DNA from: Chromobacterium haemolyticum
Lineage (GTDB): Bacteria; Pseudomonadota; Gammaproteobacteria; Burkholderiales; Chromobacteriaceae
Direction of reading: 5' to 3'
Length of the DNA: 46,805 nucleotides
NCBI RefSeq assembly: GCF_002081825.1
Contig: NZ_MUKU01000041.1
Span: forward strand, 1-46,805
In this document: positions 34,648 through 43,653 of the stretch, piece after piece
Numbering within the stretch: the stretch's first letter is position 1
How the letters are laid out: every line of letters begins with the position of its first letter
The notes under the pieces: generated by a model
What the model was told of the DNA's origin: nothing
The model's input: the letters and a program-made list of their open reading frames with translations, nothing else
Databases searched by the model: none
Translations under genes and position numbers: made by a program

Positions 34648-35727
34648 ATGGAAGGCAGCCGTTGGCGGTCCTGGCGCATTCTATTGACGCCGTATTATCT
34701 GAACCTGTACGCCCGGCAGGCGCATGTGCTGCGGGTGGCCGCGGCGTTTTTGGTGGGTTTGGCCTTGAACCTGCTGTTCGAGATACCGCATGGCAGCTGG
34801 ATGCTGGTGACCATTCTGATCGTGCTGGGCAGCGTGCCGCACTGGGGCGGGGTGAGGCGCAAGGCCTTGCAGCGCATGGGCGGCTCTTTGCTGGGGGCGG
34901 CGGCCGGCCTGGTGGCCATGGCCTTGTACCGCCATTCGCCGCTGTCCTGCTATCTGTGGATGACGGCGCTGGTGATGCTCAGCGCCTGGTTCGCGCTGGG
35001 CAAGGGCGAGTATCTGGCGCTGCTGGTGGGGTTGACCATGGTGATTGTCGCCGGCCTGGGCAACGAGCCGGTGGAGGCCGCGCTGTGGCGCGGCTTCAAT
35101 GTGCTGGCCGGTTCCCTGCTGGGCTTGGTGGCCGCCGGCCTGTTCCCTTTGCGGGCGATAGACAGCTGGCGTTTTTTGCTGGCGGACAATGTGCGCGAAG
35201 CGGCCACCCTGTACAGCAAGATCGCGCGGCGGCGCGAGGTGGACGCCGGCTTGGCGCTGGAGCGTTTCAACAGCCGTTTGATCCGGATGCGGGCCTTGGT
35301 GGCGGCGGCGGTGCAGGAGTCCGGCCTGCCCGCGGCGGGTTTCGACGTCATCCAGCGGCGTCAGCGCGCGCTGTGCAGCCTGCTGGACCGTATGGGCGAG
35401 GTGGCCCAGGACACGCCAGCCCTGAGCGATGGCGCTGAACAACGCCGCGCCATCGTGCGCACGCTGATGCGCGCCGCTCACGGAATGCGCTTCAATCAGC
35501 CGGCGATGCTGGCGGAGGTGCTGAGCGAGGCGGTCAGTCCGCTGGCGCTGGACAAGCCCTCGTATTGCCACTGGCTGACCGCGGAGTTCAATCTGGTCGC
35601 CGAGCATTTGCGCGAGGATTTGGCGCTGCTGCTGCCCTGCCTGATGCAGGTGCCGCCGCCCAGCCGCGGGGTGCTGCTGATGGTGTGGCACTGGCTGAGC
35701 AGCGCCAGCCAGGGGCGCAGCCGCTAG
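34648..35727 (+). CDS. FUSC-like integral membrane protein (fusaric acid resistance family)
   Basis: 359 residues. About six hydrophobic helices occupy the first 180 residues (VLRVAAAFLVGLALNLLF, GSWMLVTILIVLGSVPHWGGVRRKALQRMGGSLLGAAAGLVAMAL, LALLVGLTMVIVAGLGNEP, GFNVLAGSLLGLVAAGLFPLRA), followed by a long, mostly helical soluble C-terminus. The WGGVRRKALQRMGGSLLGAAAG block resembles the FUSC motif (RxxGTxxG). Family members are putative aromatic-acid or drug exporters; the substrate here is unknown. Translation is likely coupled to dtd. Confidence 0.78.
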   Translation: MEGSRWRSWRILLTPYYLNLYARQAHVLRVAAAFLVGLALNLLFEIPHGSWMLVTILIVLGSVPHWGGVRRKALQRMGGSLLGAAAGLVAMALYRHSPLSCYLWMTALVMLSAWFALGKGEYLALLVGLTMVIVAGLGNEPVEAALWRGFNVLAGSLLGLVAAGLFPLRAIDSWRFLLADNVREAATLYSKIARRREVDAGLALERFNSRLIRMRALVAAAVQESGLPAAGFDVIQRRQRALCSLLDRMGEVAQDTPALSDGAEQRRAIVRTLMRAAHGMRFNQPAMLAEVLSEAVSPLALDKPSYCHWLTAEFNLVAEHLREDLALLLPCLMQVPPPSRGVLLMVWHWLSSASQGRSR

Positions 35728-35733
35728 CGGCGG

Positions 35734-35771
35734 GCAAGAAAAAGCCAGGGCTCGCCCTGGCTTTTTCTTGC
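35734..35771. terminator. Bidirectional terminator between FUSC-like gene and mltD
   Basis: Perfect 17-bp stem (35734-35750 with 35755-35771) around a CTCG loop. The A- and T-rich stem ends give a U-run in both directions, fitting two convergent genes. Confidence 0.92.
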
Positions 35772-35782
35772 GGCCCAAGCCC

Positions 35783-37594
35783 TTACAGGCCCTGGATGCG
35801 CACTTTCTGGCCCGGCTGCAGCCGGGTCAACTGGCGGGAGTCGTTCCAGCGCTGGATGTCGTTGTGATTGACGCCGAAGCGGCGGGCGATGCTGAACAGG
35901 GTGTCGCCACGCTGCACCACGTATTCCGCCGGCACGCTGCCGGTGGCGCGCTGGTTGATCTGCAGGCCGCTGACTTTCAGCAAGGCGTCTTGCTGAGCCT
36001 GGCTGGCGCGGCTGTCCGCCAGCAGGGTCACGCTCTTGTCCAGGGTTTTGTTGACGTTCAGCACCTGGCCGACCAGAACGGTGTTGGAATCCAGCTGATT
36101 GGCCGTTTTCAAATCGTCCAGACTAAGGTTGAAGCGACGGGCGACGCTGTACAGGGTGTCGCCTGCGGCCACGGTGTAATTGCCGTCGGCGTCGGCCGTG
36201 GCTGTTGTCGCGGGCGCGGCCGCCACGAGGACGGTTTTGGCTGGGGCCGGCGGGGCTTCCGGCGCTGCCGCCAGGACAGGAGCGGGCTGGCCGGAGGCCG
36301 GCGGCGTCTGAACCTGGGCGACGGGGGTGGCTTGCGGGACGGCTTGGGCCGAGGCGACCATCACCGCCGGCGCGGCGCGCGGCGTTTCCGCCTGCGCCAA
36401 CAGGGTGGCGCTGTCGCCGCTTTCCGGCAAGGCGGTGTCGGTGGCGTCCAGCGGACGGATGTCGCGCTGATCCTTGCTCATCGCCACCAGCACCGGCTGG
36501 CCGGCCTTGAGCGAGCTGCTGCTCAGATTGTTGGCGCTCATCAGTTGACCGGCGCTCATGCCGTGCTCGCTGGCGATCAGGCTGACGTTGGCGTCCGCGG
36601 GCGGAGTGTAGACTTCCCAAGTGAGCAGCGGCTTGTCCCACTTGGCCAGATTGGCCTGGAACTTGTCGGCCTTGGCCGCCGGGATCAGCATCTGGCGGCC
36701 GTTTTTGTGCGCGTATACCGGCAGGTTGAAGGCCGGGTTCAGTTCTTTGAATTCCCCGATGGACACGCCGGCCAGCTTGGCGGCGATGTCGATATTCATG
36801 TGCTTGCCGGTGGAAACCGCGACGAAATAAGGCTTGTTGGGGAATTTGTCCAGGCGCACGCCGAACTTGGCCGGATCGTTGAGGATGTTGCGCACCGCCA
36901 GCAACTTAGGCGCGTAGTTGCGCGTTTCGTTGGGCATGCGAATGTTTTCGTAAGTCACTTCCTGACCGCTGGCCTGCAGCCGGGCGATGGCGCGGGAGAC
37001 GTTGCCCTCGCCCCAGTTGTAGGCGGCCAGCGCGATGTTCCAGTCGCCAAACTGTCCGTACAGGTTTTCCAGGTAGTCCAGCGCGGCGCGGGTGGCTTCC
37101 ATCACGTCGCGGCGGCCGTCGTACCACCAGGTCTGTTCCAGACCGTAGTGGCGGCCGGTGGCCGGCATGAACTGCCACAGACCGGAGGCGCCGACATGGG
37201 ATTTCGCGGTGGGAACGAAGGCGCTTTCCACCAGCGGCAACAGCGCCAGCTCGGTGGGCATGCCGCGGCGCTCCACCTCGTTCATGATGTGAAACAGATA
37301 TTTTCTACTGCGGTCCAGCGTGCGGCGGAAGTATTCCGGCTTGCTGGCATAAAAGCGTTCCTGGCGGCGTACGATGTCCGCGTTCACTTCCGGCAGTTGG
37401 AAGCCTTCGCGCGCGCGCTCCCAGACGTTGTCGCCGTTGCGAAGCAGGCTGGAGTTCAGCAGCATCATGTCCAGGCCGGCGGCCAGGCCCTCGTCCACGC
37501 CGACGGATTGGCGAAACGCCCCGTCCGCATGCGCGGCGGAGGCAAATAAAAAAACAAATGACAGCGAAAGTGCCAACGGGGTGAAGCGATTCAT
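35783..37594 (-). CDS. mltD: Membrane-bound lytic murein transglycosylase D with LysM domains
   Basis: Cleaves peptidoglycan glycan strands. 603 residues: signal peptide (residues 1-23, FVFLFASAAHA), an SLT catalytic domain with the glutamate in LALLPLVESAFVPTAKS (about residue 120), GASGLWQFMPATGRHYGLE and LAAYNWGEGNVSRAI. It is followed by an Ala/Pro-rich linker (about 400-480) and two clear LysM repeats (YTVAAGDTLYSVARRFNLS and YVVQRGDTLFSIARRFGVN). A degenerate LysM lies before the linker. No lipobox cysteine follows the signal peptide, unlike E. coli MltD, so membrane anchoring may differ. Confidence 0.93.
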   Translation of the reverse strand: MNRFTPLALSLSFVFLFASAAHADGAFRQSVGVDEGLAAGLDMMLLNSSLLRNGDNVWERAREGFQLPEVNADIVRRQERFYASKPEYFRRTLDRSRKYLFHIMNEVERRGMPTELALLPLVESAFVPTAKSHVGASGLWQFMPATGRHYGLEQTWWYDGRRDVMEATRAALDYLENLYGQFGDWNIALAAYNWGEGNVSRAIARLQASGQEVTYENIRMPNETRNYAPKLLAVRNILNDPAKFGVRLDKFPNKPYFVAVSTGKHMNIDIAAKLAGVSIGEFKELNPAFNLPVYAHKNGRQMLIPAAKADKFQANLAKWDKPLLTWEVYTPPADANVSLIASEHGMSAGQLMSANNLSSSSLKAGQPVLVAMSKDQRDIRPLDATDTALPESGDSATLLAQAETPRAAPAVMVASAQAVPQATPVAQVQTPPASGQPAPVLAAAPEAPPAPAKTVLVAAAPATTATADADGNYTVAAGDTLYSVARRFNLSLDDLKTANQLDSNTVLVGQVLNVNKTLDKSVTLLADSRASQAQQDALLKVSGLQINQRATGSVPAEYVVQRGDTLFSIARRFGVNHNDIQRWNDSRQLTRLQPGQKVRIQGL

Positions 37595-37766
37595 TTGGCG
37601 GGCCCGGAATTCTGATTTCGGCTGATGCTAAACAGCCAACATAGGGGTGTCAACCAAAAAACCAAATAACTTCATGTGCTTTGCTGACATATAGGCCATA
37701 CAGACTGTCCTGTGCCAGTTATTTTTAACAGTGGCGATCAGGATTCAGTTCCTTGTCATGGTTTCA

Positions 37767-37908
37767 GCGCTTGTTCACGGCCCGCTGAGCGCCGGCGATG
37801 TGGCCTTGAAAACCCCTTTGAAACACTGATGGACAGCGACGTGCTTTCCGTTTTCTCAGTCGTTTTCGCCTTGTTTCGCCTTAACTCGCGAGATCGTGAA
37901 CAAATCCC
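37767..37908. mobile_element. 142-bp IS5-like miniature element
   Basis: Flanked by TCA at 37764-37766 and TCA at 37909-37911. Left end GCGCTTGTTCACGG; right end, read inward, GGGATTTGTTCACGATC. The interior matches the elements at 33083 and 46241 in order (GCCGGCGATG, TTGAAA, TTTTCTCAG, TTTCGCCTT, CTCGCGAGATCGTGAAC). The right-hand TCA is the gloB TGA stop read on the other strand. No coding capacity. The rest of 37595-37766 is the mltD upstream region, where no strong promoter was recognised. Confidence 0.75.
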
Positions 37909-38673
37909 TCAGAAGCGATTTTTCCACTCGCGCAACGCGGCAAAGACTTCGACAACATCATTAAGAGCTTGGCCGCTCCAGTGCACGACGGACTGACGCA
38001 CCGCCGGCTCATGCGCTCTCAGGAAAGGGTTGCTGGCGCGCTCCAGGCTGATGGTGGAGGGTAGGGTGGGCTGGTTCTGTTCGCGCAATTTCAGGTCCCG
38101 GCTCATGCGGATAGCCAACACCGGGTTGCCGGGCTCCACCGTCAGCGCAAAGCGTAGATTCGCCACGGTGTACTCATGAGCCGGGTAGACCTTGGTGGCG
38201 TTCGGTAGCGCGGCCAGTTTGGTCAGCGAATCGTGCATTTGCCGCGGCGTGCCTTCGAACAGCCGACCACAGCCCGCGCCGAACAGGGTGTCGCCGCAAA
38301 ACAGCGCGTCGTCGATCACGTAGGCCAGGTGGTTCAGCGTGTGGCCCGGAACTTCCAGCACCGCGGCCGCGCCGAAGGAGAGTTCGACGCGAGCCCCGTC
38401 CATCACCGGGCGGGAGACCAAGGCGATGTCGGCCGGGCCGTAGACGGCGGCGTCCCGCCAGCGCGAGGACAGCTCGGCCACGCCGCCGATATGGTCGGCG
38501 TGGTGGTGGGTGATCAGGATGGCTTCCAGCTGAAGCCCTTCCCGCTCAAGGAAGGCGAAGACCGGCGCGGCCTCGCCCGGGTCCACCACGACAGCGCGGC
38601 CGCTGTGATGCAAAACCCAGATATAATTGTCACTGAAGGCCCCTACCGGGCTGACGGTGAATTTGGCTGGCAT
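37909..38673 (-). CDS. gloB: Hydroxyacylglutathione hydrolase (glyoxalase II)
   Basis: Metallo-beta-lactamase-fold thioesterase that hydrolyses S-lactoylglutathione, finishing methylglyoxal detoxification. 254 residues. The metal site is THHHADHIGGVAEL (about residues 54-67), with the further metal ligand HTLNHLAYV, FCGDTLFGAGCGRLFEG and PAHEYTVANLRFA. The C-terminal helical domain has NPFLRAHEPAVRQ. It is divergent from the yafS-like gene, the same arrangement as in E. coli. Confidence 0.96.
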   Translation of the reverse strand: MPAKFTVSPVGAFSDNYIWVLHHSGRAVVVDPGEAAPVFAFLEREGLQLEAILITHHHADHIGGVAELSSRWRDAAVYGPADIALVSRPVMDGARVELSFGAAAVLEVPGHTLNHLAYVIDDALFCGDTLFGAGCGRLFEGTPRQMHDSLTKLAALPNATKVYPAHEYTVANLRFALTVEPGNPVLAIRMSRDLKLREQNQPTLPSTISLERASNPFLRAHEPAVRQSVVHWSGQALNDVVEVFAALREWKNRF

Positions 38674-38686
38674 AAGGCTTCTCTCA

Positions 38687-39412
38687 ATGAAGAATTCGTT
38701 TAGCGACTGGCTGAGCTCCAGCGAATTGGGATGTTATCTGCTGGAGCGGGAGCAGGCTTATTTCGATCGCGCCGTCGCCGACGTGTTCGGCTTTCATGCG
38801 GTGCAGCTGGGGTTGCCGGAAGTCGACTTCCTGCGCGCCAACCGCATTCCCTGGCAGTGCCGCGTCGCGGATTCCGGGCCGGCGCAGATCCTGTGCGATC
38901 CGGAGCAACTGCCGTTCGAGAGTCGCAGCCTGGACCTGTTGGTGATGCCGCATGTGCTGGATTTTACCACTGTGCCGCATCAGGTACTGCGGGAAGCCGA
39001 GCGCGTGTTGATGCCGGAGGGCCGGTTGATCCTCACCGGCTTCAATCCGGTGTCGTTGTGGGGTGTGCGCAGGCTGATCCAGGGGCGCGAAAACTCGCCG
39101 TGGAGCGGCAACTTTCTGTCGCTGGTGCGCATCAAGGACTGGCTGACCCTGTTGGAGCTGGAGCCCGCGAGCGGCGGCTTCATGGGCTACGCGCCGCCGT
39201 TTTCCCGTTGCGACTGGGTGCAACGCTTCCGCTTCATGGAGCGGGCCGGGGACCGCTGGTGGCCGCTGGCCGCCGGCGTGTACGGCATTGAGGCGATCAA
39301 ACGCCAGCGCGGCATGCGTTTGATCCTGCCCAATTGGAAGCAGGCCAAGGCCAAAACCGGTCTGGCGGTGGCCGCCGGCAACGAGCGCCATCACAGCCAC
39401 AGGGAACCATGA
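38687..39412 (+). CDS. yafS: SAM-dependent methyltransferase (YafS-like)
   Basis: Class I methyltransferase of 241 residues; substrate unknown. The N-terminal part YLLEREQAYFDRAVADVFGFHAVQLGLPEVDFL is followed by CDPEQLPFESRSLDLLVMPHVLDFTTVPHQVLREAERVLMPEGRLILTGFNPVSLWGVRRL. That includes the acidic strand and post-motif loops of the fold, but motif I is poorly conserved. Position between gloB and rnhA matches E. coli yafS, which supports the symbol. Start at MKNSFSDWL (38687) is preferred, since the frame upstream overlaps gloB. Confidence 0.85.
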   Translation: MKNSFSDWLSSSELGCYLLEREQAYFDRAVADVFGFHAVQLGLPEVDFLRANRIPWQCRVADSGPAQILCDPEQLPFESRSLDLLVMPHVLDFTTVPHQVLREAERVLMPEGRLILTGFNPVSLWGVRRLIQGRENSPWSGNFLSLVRIKDWLTLLELEPASGGFMGYAPPFSRCDWVQRFRFMERAGDRWWPLAAGVYGIEAIKRQRGMRLILPNWKQAKAKTGLAVAAGNERHHSHREP

Positions 39413-39458
39413 GACAACACAGCAAGCGGGGCGCAAGCCCCGGCAATGACGAGACAGC

Positions 39459-39902
39459 ATGACGACTGAAGACAAGGTAGAGATGTATACCGACGGCGCC
39501 TGCAAGGGCAATCCGGGGCCGGGCGGATGGGGCGCTTTGCTGCGCTTCAAGGGCAAGGAAAAGGAAGTGTGCGGCGGCGAGGCGAACACCACCAACAACC
39601 GAATGGAGTTACTGGCCGTGATCAAGGGCCTGGCCACTTTGAACCGGCCCTGCCAGGTGGTGGTGTACACCGACTCCCAATATGTGCAAAAAGGCATTTC
39701 CGAGTGGATTCACGGCTGGAAAGCGCGGGGCTGGAAGACCGCGGCCAAGGAGCCGGTGAAGAACGCCGATCTGTGGCAGCAATTGGACGCCGAACGCAAC
39801 CGCCACCTGCACGTGGAGTGGCGCTGGGTTAAAGGCCACGCCGGCCATGAATTCAACGAACGGGCCGATCAGTTGGCCAACCGCGGCGTAGAGCTGGCCT
39901 GA
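39459..39902 (+). CDS. rnhA: Ribonuclease HI
   Basis: Degrades RNA in RNA-DNA hybrids. 147 residues. The four catalytic acidic residues and histidine are visible: D in [21 protein letters not shown] in [14 protein letters not shown] in [13 protein letters not shown], and H/D in [18 protein letters not shown]. The basic handle [20 protein letters not shown] is present, as in E. coli RNase HI. It is followed 70 bp later by dnaQ in the same direction; in E. coli the two are divergent. Confidence 0.97.
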   Translation: MTTEDKVEMYTDGACKGNPGPGGWGALLRFKGKEKEVCGGEANTTNNRMELLAVIKGLATLNRPCQVVVYTDSQYVQKGISEWIHGWKARGWKTAAKEPVKNADLWQQLDAERNRHLHVEWRWVKGHAGHEFNERADQLANRGVELA

Positions 39903-39972
39903 CCCGGCCGCGCCCGCCCTTATTCAGGATTCAGAGCGGCGCCGCCGGCTGCGGCCGCCGCCAGGATAGCGC

Positions 39973-40692
39973 ATGAGACAAATCATTCTCGATACCGAAA
40001 CCACCGGTCTCGAACACGCCCAAGGCCATCGCATCATCGAATTCGCCGGCCTGGAAATGATCAACCGCAAGCTCACCGGCAAGCATCTGCATCTTTACAT
40101 CCATCCGGAGCGCGACATCGATCCGGACGCCCAGCGCGTGCACGGCATCTCTCTAGAGTTTCTGGAAGGCAAACCCAAGTTCCGCGAGGTGGCCGAGGAA
40201 ATGGCCGACTTCCTGCGCGACGCGGAGCTGATCATCCACAACGCGCCGTTTGACGTTGGCTTTCTCAACGCCGAATTCGAAAGAGTGGGCCTGCCGTCCA
40301 TCAAGAACCTGTGCGCCAATGTGATTGACACCCTGCGCGAGGCGCGCGACCAGTTCCCCGGCAAGCGCAATAGCCTGGACGCCTTGTGCGACCGCTTCGA
40401 GATCGACCGCTCCAACCGCACCTTGCACGGCGCGCTGGTGGACTGCGAACTGCTGTCCGAAGTCTATCTATGGATGACCCGCGGCCAGGAAAGCCTGGTG
40501 ATGGACATCGACGTCGATCTGCCAGGCGGCCAGCACGGCGCGATGGATTTCGAGCGCAAGCCGTTGATCGTCAAGCGCGCCAACGAGCAGGAACTGGCGG
40601 ATCATCAAACCTATTTGAACGATCTGGACAAATCGGTGAAGGGAACCTGCCTGTGGCGCAGTCTGGAGACGCCGGTCGGAGAGGGCGCGTGA
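39973..40692 (+). CDS. dnaQ: DNA polymerase III epsilon subunit (proofreading exonuclease)
   Basis: 3'-5' proofreading exonuclease of the replicase. 239 residues. Exo I is ILDTETTGLEHAQGHRIIEFA (residues 5-25), Exo II is HNAPFDVGFLNAEFERVG, and the HxAxxD motif is HGALVDCELLSEVYLWM. The C-terminal region carrying the clamp and alpha-subunit contacts is present (KRANEQELADHQTYLNDLDK). Its stop codon overlaps the GTG start of ispD by 4 bp (GTGA), so the two are translated together. Confidence 0.96.
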   Translation: MRQIILDTETTGLEHAQGHRIIEFAGLEMINRKLTGKHLHLYIHPERDIDPDAQRVHGISLEFLEGKPKFREVAEEMADFLRDAELIIHNAPFDVGFLNAEFERVGLPSIKNLCANVIDTLREARDQFPGKRNSLDALCDRFEIDRSNRTLHGALVDCELLSEVYLWMTRGQESLVMDIDVDLPGGQHGAMDFERKPLIVKRANEQELADHQTYLNDLDKSVKGTCLWRSLETPVGEGA

Positions 40693-41372
40693 GCCGCTAT
40701 CTGGCGCTGGTGCCGGCCGCCGGCCACGGCAGCCGCTTCGGCGCGCCCAGTCCCAAGCAATACCTGCAGCTGAACGGCAAGCCGCTGATGTGGCATACCC
40801 TGCAGGCCCTGGCCGCGGTGCCCGCCGTCGAGGCGGTGGCGGTGGTGATTTCCCCCTGCGACGAGTGGTTCGACGATTTCGACTGGGACATTCCCAAGCT
40901 GCAAGTGCTGCGCGTGGGCGGCGTCAGCCGCGCCGAAAGCGTGCGCAACGGCCTGGAGGCGCTGGACTGCGAGGCCGACGACTGGATCCTTGTGCACGAC
41001 GCCGCGCGCTGCTGCCTGACCGCGGACGCGGTGGAGCGGCTGCTGGCCGAGGTGGGCGACGATCCGGTGGGCGGCTTGCTGGCCCTGCCGGTGCCGGACA
41101 CCGTCAAGCGCGCCGACGTCGAACAGCGCGTGGCGGTCACCGTTTCGCGCGCCGGCCTGTGGCTGGCGCAAACCCCGCAGATGTTCCGCCACGGCAAATT
41201 GCGGGAGGCCCTGCAAGGCGGCGACTTGGCGGATGTGACCGACGAAGCCTCCGCGATAGAGCGCTGCGGCGGCAAGCCGCGGCTGGTGGAGGGCGACGCC
41301 CAGAATTTCAAAGTGACTTATCCGCGCGATCTGGCCTTGGCGCGCGCGGTGCTGTCGGCAAGAAAGGATTGA
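40689..41372 (+). CDS. ispD: 2-C-methyl-D-erythritol 4-phosphate cytidylyltransferase
   Basis: Third step of the MEP isoprenoid pathway. 227 residues from a GTG start at 40689 that overlaps the dnaQ stop. The N-terminal [26 protein letters not shown] is the nucleotide-binding loop; [20 protein letters not shown] and [13 protein letters not shown] follow, and the C-terminus has [36 protein letters not shown]. No ATG fits; longer readings of this frame would run inside dnaQ. It is followed by ispF after 1 bp. Confidence 0.95.
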   Translation: MSRYLALVPAAGHGSRFGAPSPKQYLQLNGKPLMWHTLQALAAVPAVEAVAVVISPCDEWFDDFDWDIPKLQVLRVGGVSRAESVRNGLEALDCEADDWILVHDAARCCLTADAVERLLAEVGDDPVGGLLALPVPDTVKRADVEQRVAVTVSRAGLWLAQTPQMFRHGKLREALQGGDLADVTDEASAIERCGGKPRLVEGDAQNFKVTYPRDLALARAVLSARKD

Positions 41373-41373
41373 T

Positions 41374-41850
41374 ATGTTTCGAGTGGGACAGGGCTACGAC
41401 GTGCATCAGCTGGTGGCCGGCCGGCCGTTGATCCTGGGCGGCGTGCGTATTCCGCACGACAAGGGCTTGTTGGGCCACTCCGACGCCGACGCCTTGCTGC
41501 ACGCGATTACCGACGCGCTGCTGGGCGCGGCGGCGCTGGGCGATATCGGCCGTCACTTTCCGGACACCGATCCCGAGTTCAAGGGCGCCGACAGCCGCGC
41601 GCTGCTGCGCGAAGCGGCCAAGCGCGTGCGCGCCGCCGGCTGGCGACCGGTGAACGTGGACAGCACGCTGATTGCGCAGCAGCCCAAGCTGGCTCCGCAC
41701 ATCGACGCGATGCGCGCGGCCATCGCCGAAGACCTCGGCCTGGACTTCGGCGCGGTCAACGTCAAGGGCAAAACCAACGAGAAGCTGGGTTATTTGGGGC
41801 GTTGCGAGGCGATAGAGGCGCAAGCCGTCTGCCTGCTGACGTCCGTGTAA
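41374..41850 (+). CDS. ispF: 2-C-methyl-D-erythritol 2,4-cyclodiphosphate synthase
   Basis: Fifth step of the MEP pathway. 158 residues. Metal ligands lie in [11 protein letters not shown] (DxH at residues 8-10) and [37 protein letters not shown]. The C-terminal [28 protein letters not shown] is the diagnostic end of the family. It is almost fused to ispD (1-bp gap) and lies in a dnaQ-ispD-ispF unit. Confidence 0.97.
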   Translation: MFRVGQGYDVHQLVAGRPLILGGVRIPHDKGLLGHSDADALLHAITDALLGAAALGDIGRHFPDTDPEFKGADSRALLREAAKRVRAAGWRPVNVDSTLIAQQPKLAPHIDAMRAAIAEDLGLDFGAVNVKGKTNEKLGYLGRCEAIEAQAVCLLTSV

Positions 41851-41963
41851 AACTGCGCCGCGCTTCGCGGTTTGCGGCTCGCAATTGATGACAGGTGTCT
41901 GGCGGATCGCCCCGTGCCATAATCCGCCCGGCGCAACACCATCCAAACACAGGAGGCATTACC

Positions 41964-42623
41964 ATGTTGACTCAGGACCAACTGAAGCTTGCCGTGGCCA
42001 AGAAGGCCATTGAATTCGTGCCGGACGACAGCATCGTCGGCGTGGGCACCGGCAGCACCGTCAATCTGTTCATCGAAGAACTGGCCGCGATCAAGGGCCG
42101 CATCCGCGGCGCGGTGTCCAGCTCCGACGCCTCCACCGCCCGTCTCAAAGCCCACCACATCCCGGTGTTCGACCTGAACGAAGTGGACGCTTTGCCGGTA
42201 TACATCGACGGCGCCGATGAAATCAACCACCACCTGCACATGATCAAGGGAGGCGGCGCCGCGCTGACCCGCGAGAAGATCGTCGCCAGCGTGGCCGAGC
42301 AGTTCATCTGCATCGCCGACGAAACCAAATACGTCGCCATGTTGGGCGGCTTCCCGCTGCCCATCGAAGTCATCCCGATGGCGCGCAGCTATGTGGCGCG
42401 CGAACTGGTCAAGCTCGGCGGCCACCCGGAGCTGCGCCAGGGCGTGACCACCGACAACGGCAATGTGATTCTGGACGTGCACGGCTTGAAGATTCAGAAG
42501 CCGGTGGAACTGGAAGAAATCATCAACCACCTGGCCGGCGTGGTTACCTGCGGCCTGTTCGCGCGCCGTCGCGCCGATGTGCTGGTGTTGGGTCGTCAGA
42601 GCGGCGTCGAAGAAATCCGTTAA
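41964..42623 (+). CDS. rpiA: Ribose-5-phosphate isomerase A
   Basis: Interconverts ribose 5-phosphate and ribulose 5-phosphate in the pentose phosphate pathway. 219 residues. Start at [19 protein letters not shown] (41964) is preceded by AGGAGG. Conserved motifs are [56 protein letters not shown], and [22 protein letters not shown] at 41918-41923 could be a -10. The stop codon is followed by what may be a degraded repeat. Confidence 0.97.
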   Translation: MLTQDQLKLAVAKKAIEFVPDDSIVGVGTGSTVNLFIEELAAIKGRIRGAVSSSDASTARLKAHHIPVFDLNEVDALPVYIDGADEINHHLHMIKGGGAALTREKIVASVAEQFICIADETKYVAMLGGFPLPIEVIPMARSYVARELVKLGGHPELRQGVTTDNGNVILDVHGLKIQKPVELEEIINHLAGVVTCGLFARRRADVLVLGRQSGVEEIR

Positions 42624-42674
42624 CGGCCAGCTCAAAGTCCTGACGGCGCGTACCTGCCTCTGAACAGGCTTGTG
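42624..42674. repeat. Possible degenerate remnant of the miniature element family
   Basis: Directly after the rpiA TAA, GGCCAGCTCAAAGTCC resembles the left end of the element at 46241 (GAGCCAGGTCAAAGTCC), and CTGAACAGGCTTG near 42660 resembles a right end (GAACAGGCTC). Only the ends are similar. Confidence 0.3.
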
Positions 42675-42765
42675 CCGCCCGGACGCGGGCAGATGAATTG
42701 TCACATCGTCGTCATCTGTCCGCATTAACATAGCGTTTTTTGACAGGTTTTGGTTTGGGGCAGAC

Positions 42766-43467
42766 ATGGCAGAGCATATTTCCAAACAGTTCGATATGGA
42801 GCTGGAAACCATCCGCACCCGCGTCCTGCAGATGGGCGGACTGGTGGAGCAGCAGATTTTGTCCGCGATGGAAGCCCTGCTGGCAGGCGACATTGACAAG
42901 CTGGACAAGGTGATTGCCGAAGACGCGCTGGTCAACGCGATGGAAGTCACCATCGACGACGACTGCCTGCACATCATCGCCCGCCGTCAGCCGGCCGCCA
43001 GCGATCTGCGCATCGTGTTCACCGTGATCAAGGTGATCACGGATCTGGAGCGCATCGGCGACGAAGCCAAGAAGATTGCGCGCATGGGCAAGACCATCTA
43101 TCAGTCGGAGCGCTATCAGGTGCCGCGCTTCCGCGAAATCGAGAAAATGGCGGACTCGGCGCTGGGCATGTTGCGCCGCGCGCTGGACGCCTTCGCCCGC
43201 CTGGACACCAGCGCCGCCTTGGAACTGGCCGAGGCCGACCAGGAGCTGGACGAGGATTTCGCCGCGGAGCTGCGCCAGCTGATCACCTTCATGATGGAAG
43301 ACCCGCGCACCATCAGCATGTCCATCGACACCCTGTTCATCTCCAAGGCGATAGAGCGCATCGGCGATCACGCCACCAATATTTCCGAATATGTGGTCTA
43401 CCTGGTCAAGGGCAAGGACATCCGTCACACCACGCTGGAAACCAAGAAGCGAGAAACCCTGGGCTGA
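42766..43467 (+). CDS. phoU: Phosphate-specific transport system accessory protein PhoU
   Basis: Negative regulator that links the Pst phosphate transporter to the PhoR/PhoB signalling pair. 233 residues of two three-helix repeats: ISKQFDMELETIRTRVLQMGGLVEQQI at the N-terminus and TSAALELAEADQELDEDFAAELRQL in the second half. The characteristic metal-binding E/D-rich segments LERIGDEAKKIARM and IERIGDHATNISEYVVYLVKG (RIGD motif) occur in each half. pst and phoB genes are not in the window. No clear Pho box was found upstream. Confidence 0.95.
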   Translation: MAEHISKQFDMELETIRTRVLQMGGLVEQQILSAMEALLAGDIDKLDKVIAEDALVNAMEVTIDDDCLHIIARRQPAASDLRIVFTVIKVITDLERIGDEAKKIARMGKTIYQSERYQVPRFREIEKMADSALGMLRRALDAFARLDTSAALELAEADQELDEDFAAELRQLITFMMEDPRTISMSIDTLFISKAIERIGDHATNISEYVVYLVKGKDIRHTTLETKKRETLG

Positions 43468-43653
43468 GCCCGGCAGCGCTGGCCACGGCGACTTGACATG
43501 ACGGTTTGCCTAAAATGGCGGTAACATTCGGTGTTGCCGCCATTGTTGCGTCCGGCGTCCGTGCCAGTCCCCCGGCGATCCAACCTGATGATGAATCCCC
43601 CCGTTTCCGCCGGCGCAGCCGCGCGGGCGCGGGCCTTGATAAAGAGAGAAGGG

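Noticed and set aside
42699-42720. Pho box upstream of phoU
   Set aside because: TTGTCAC and CTGTCCG occur but are not at the 11-bp periodicity of a Pho box, so it is not annotated.
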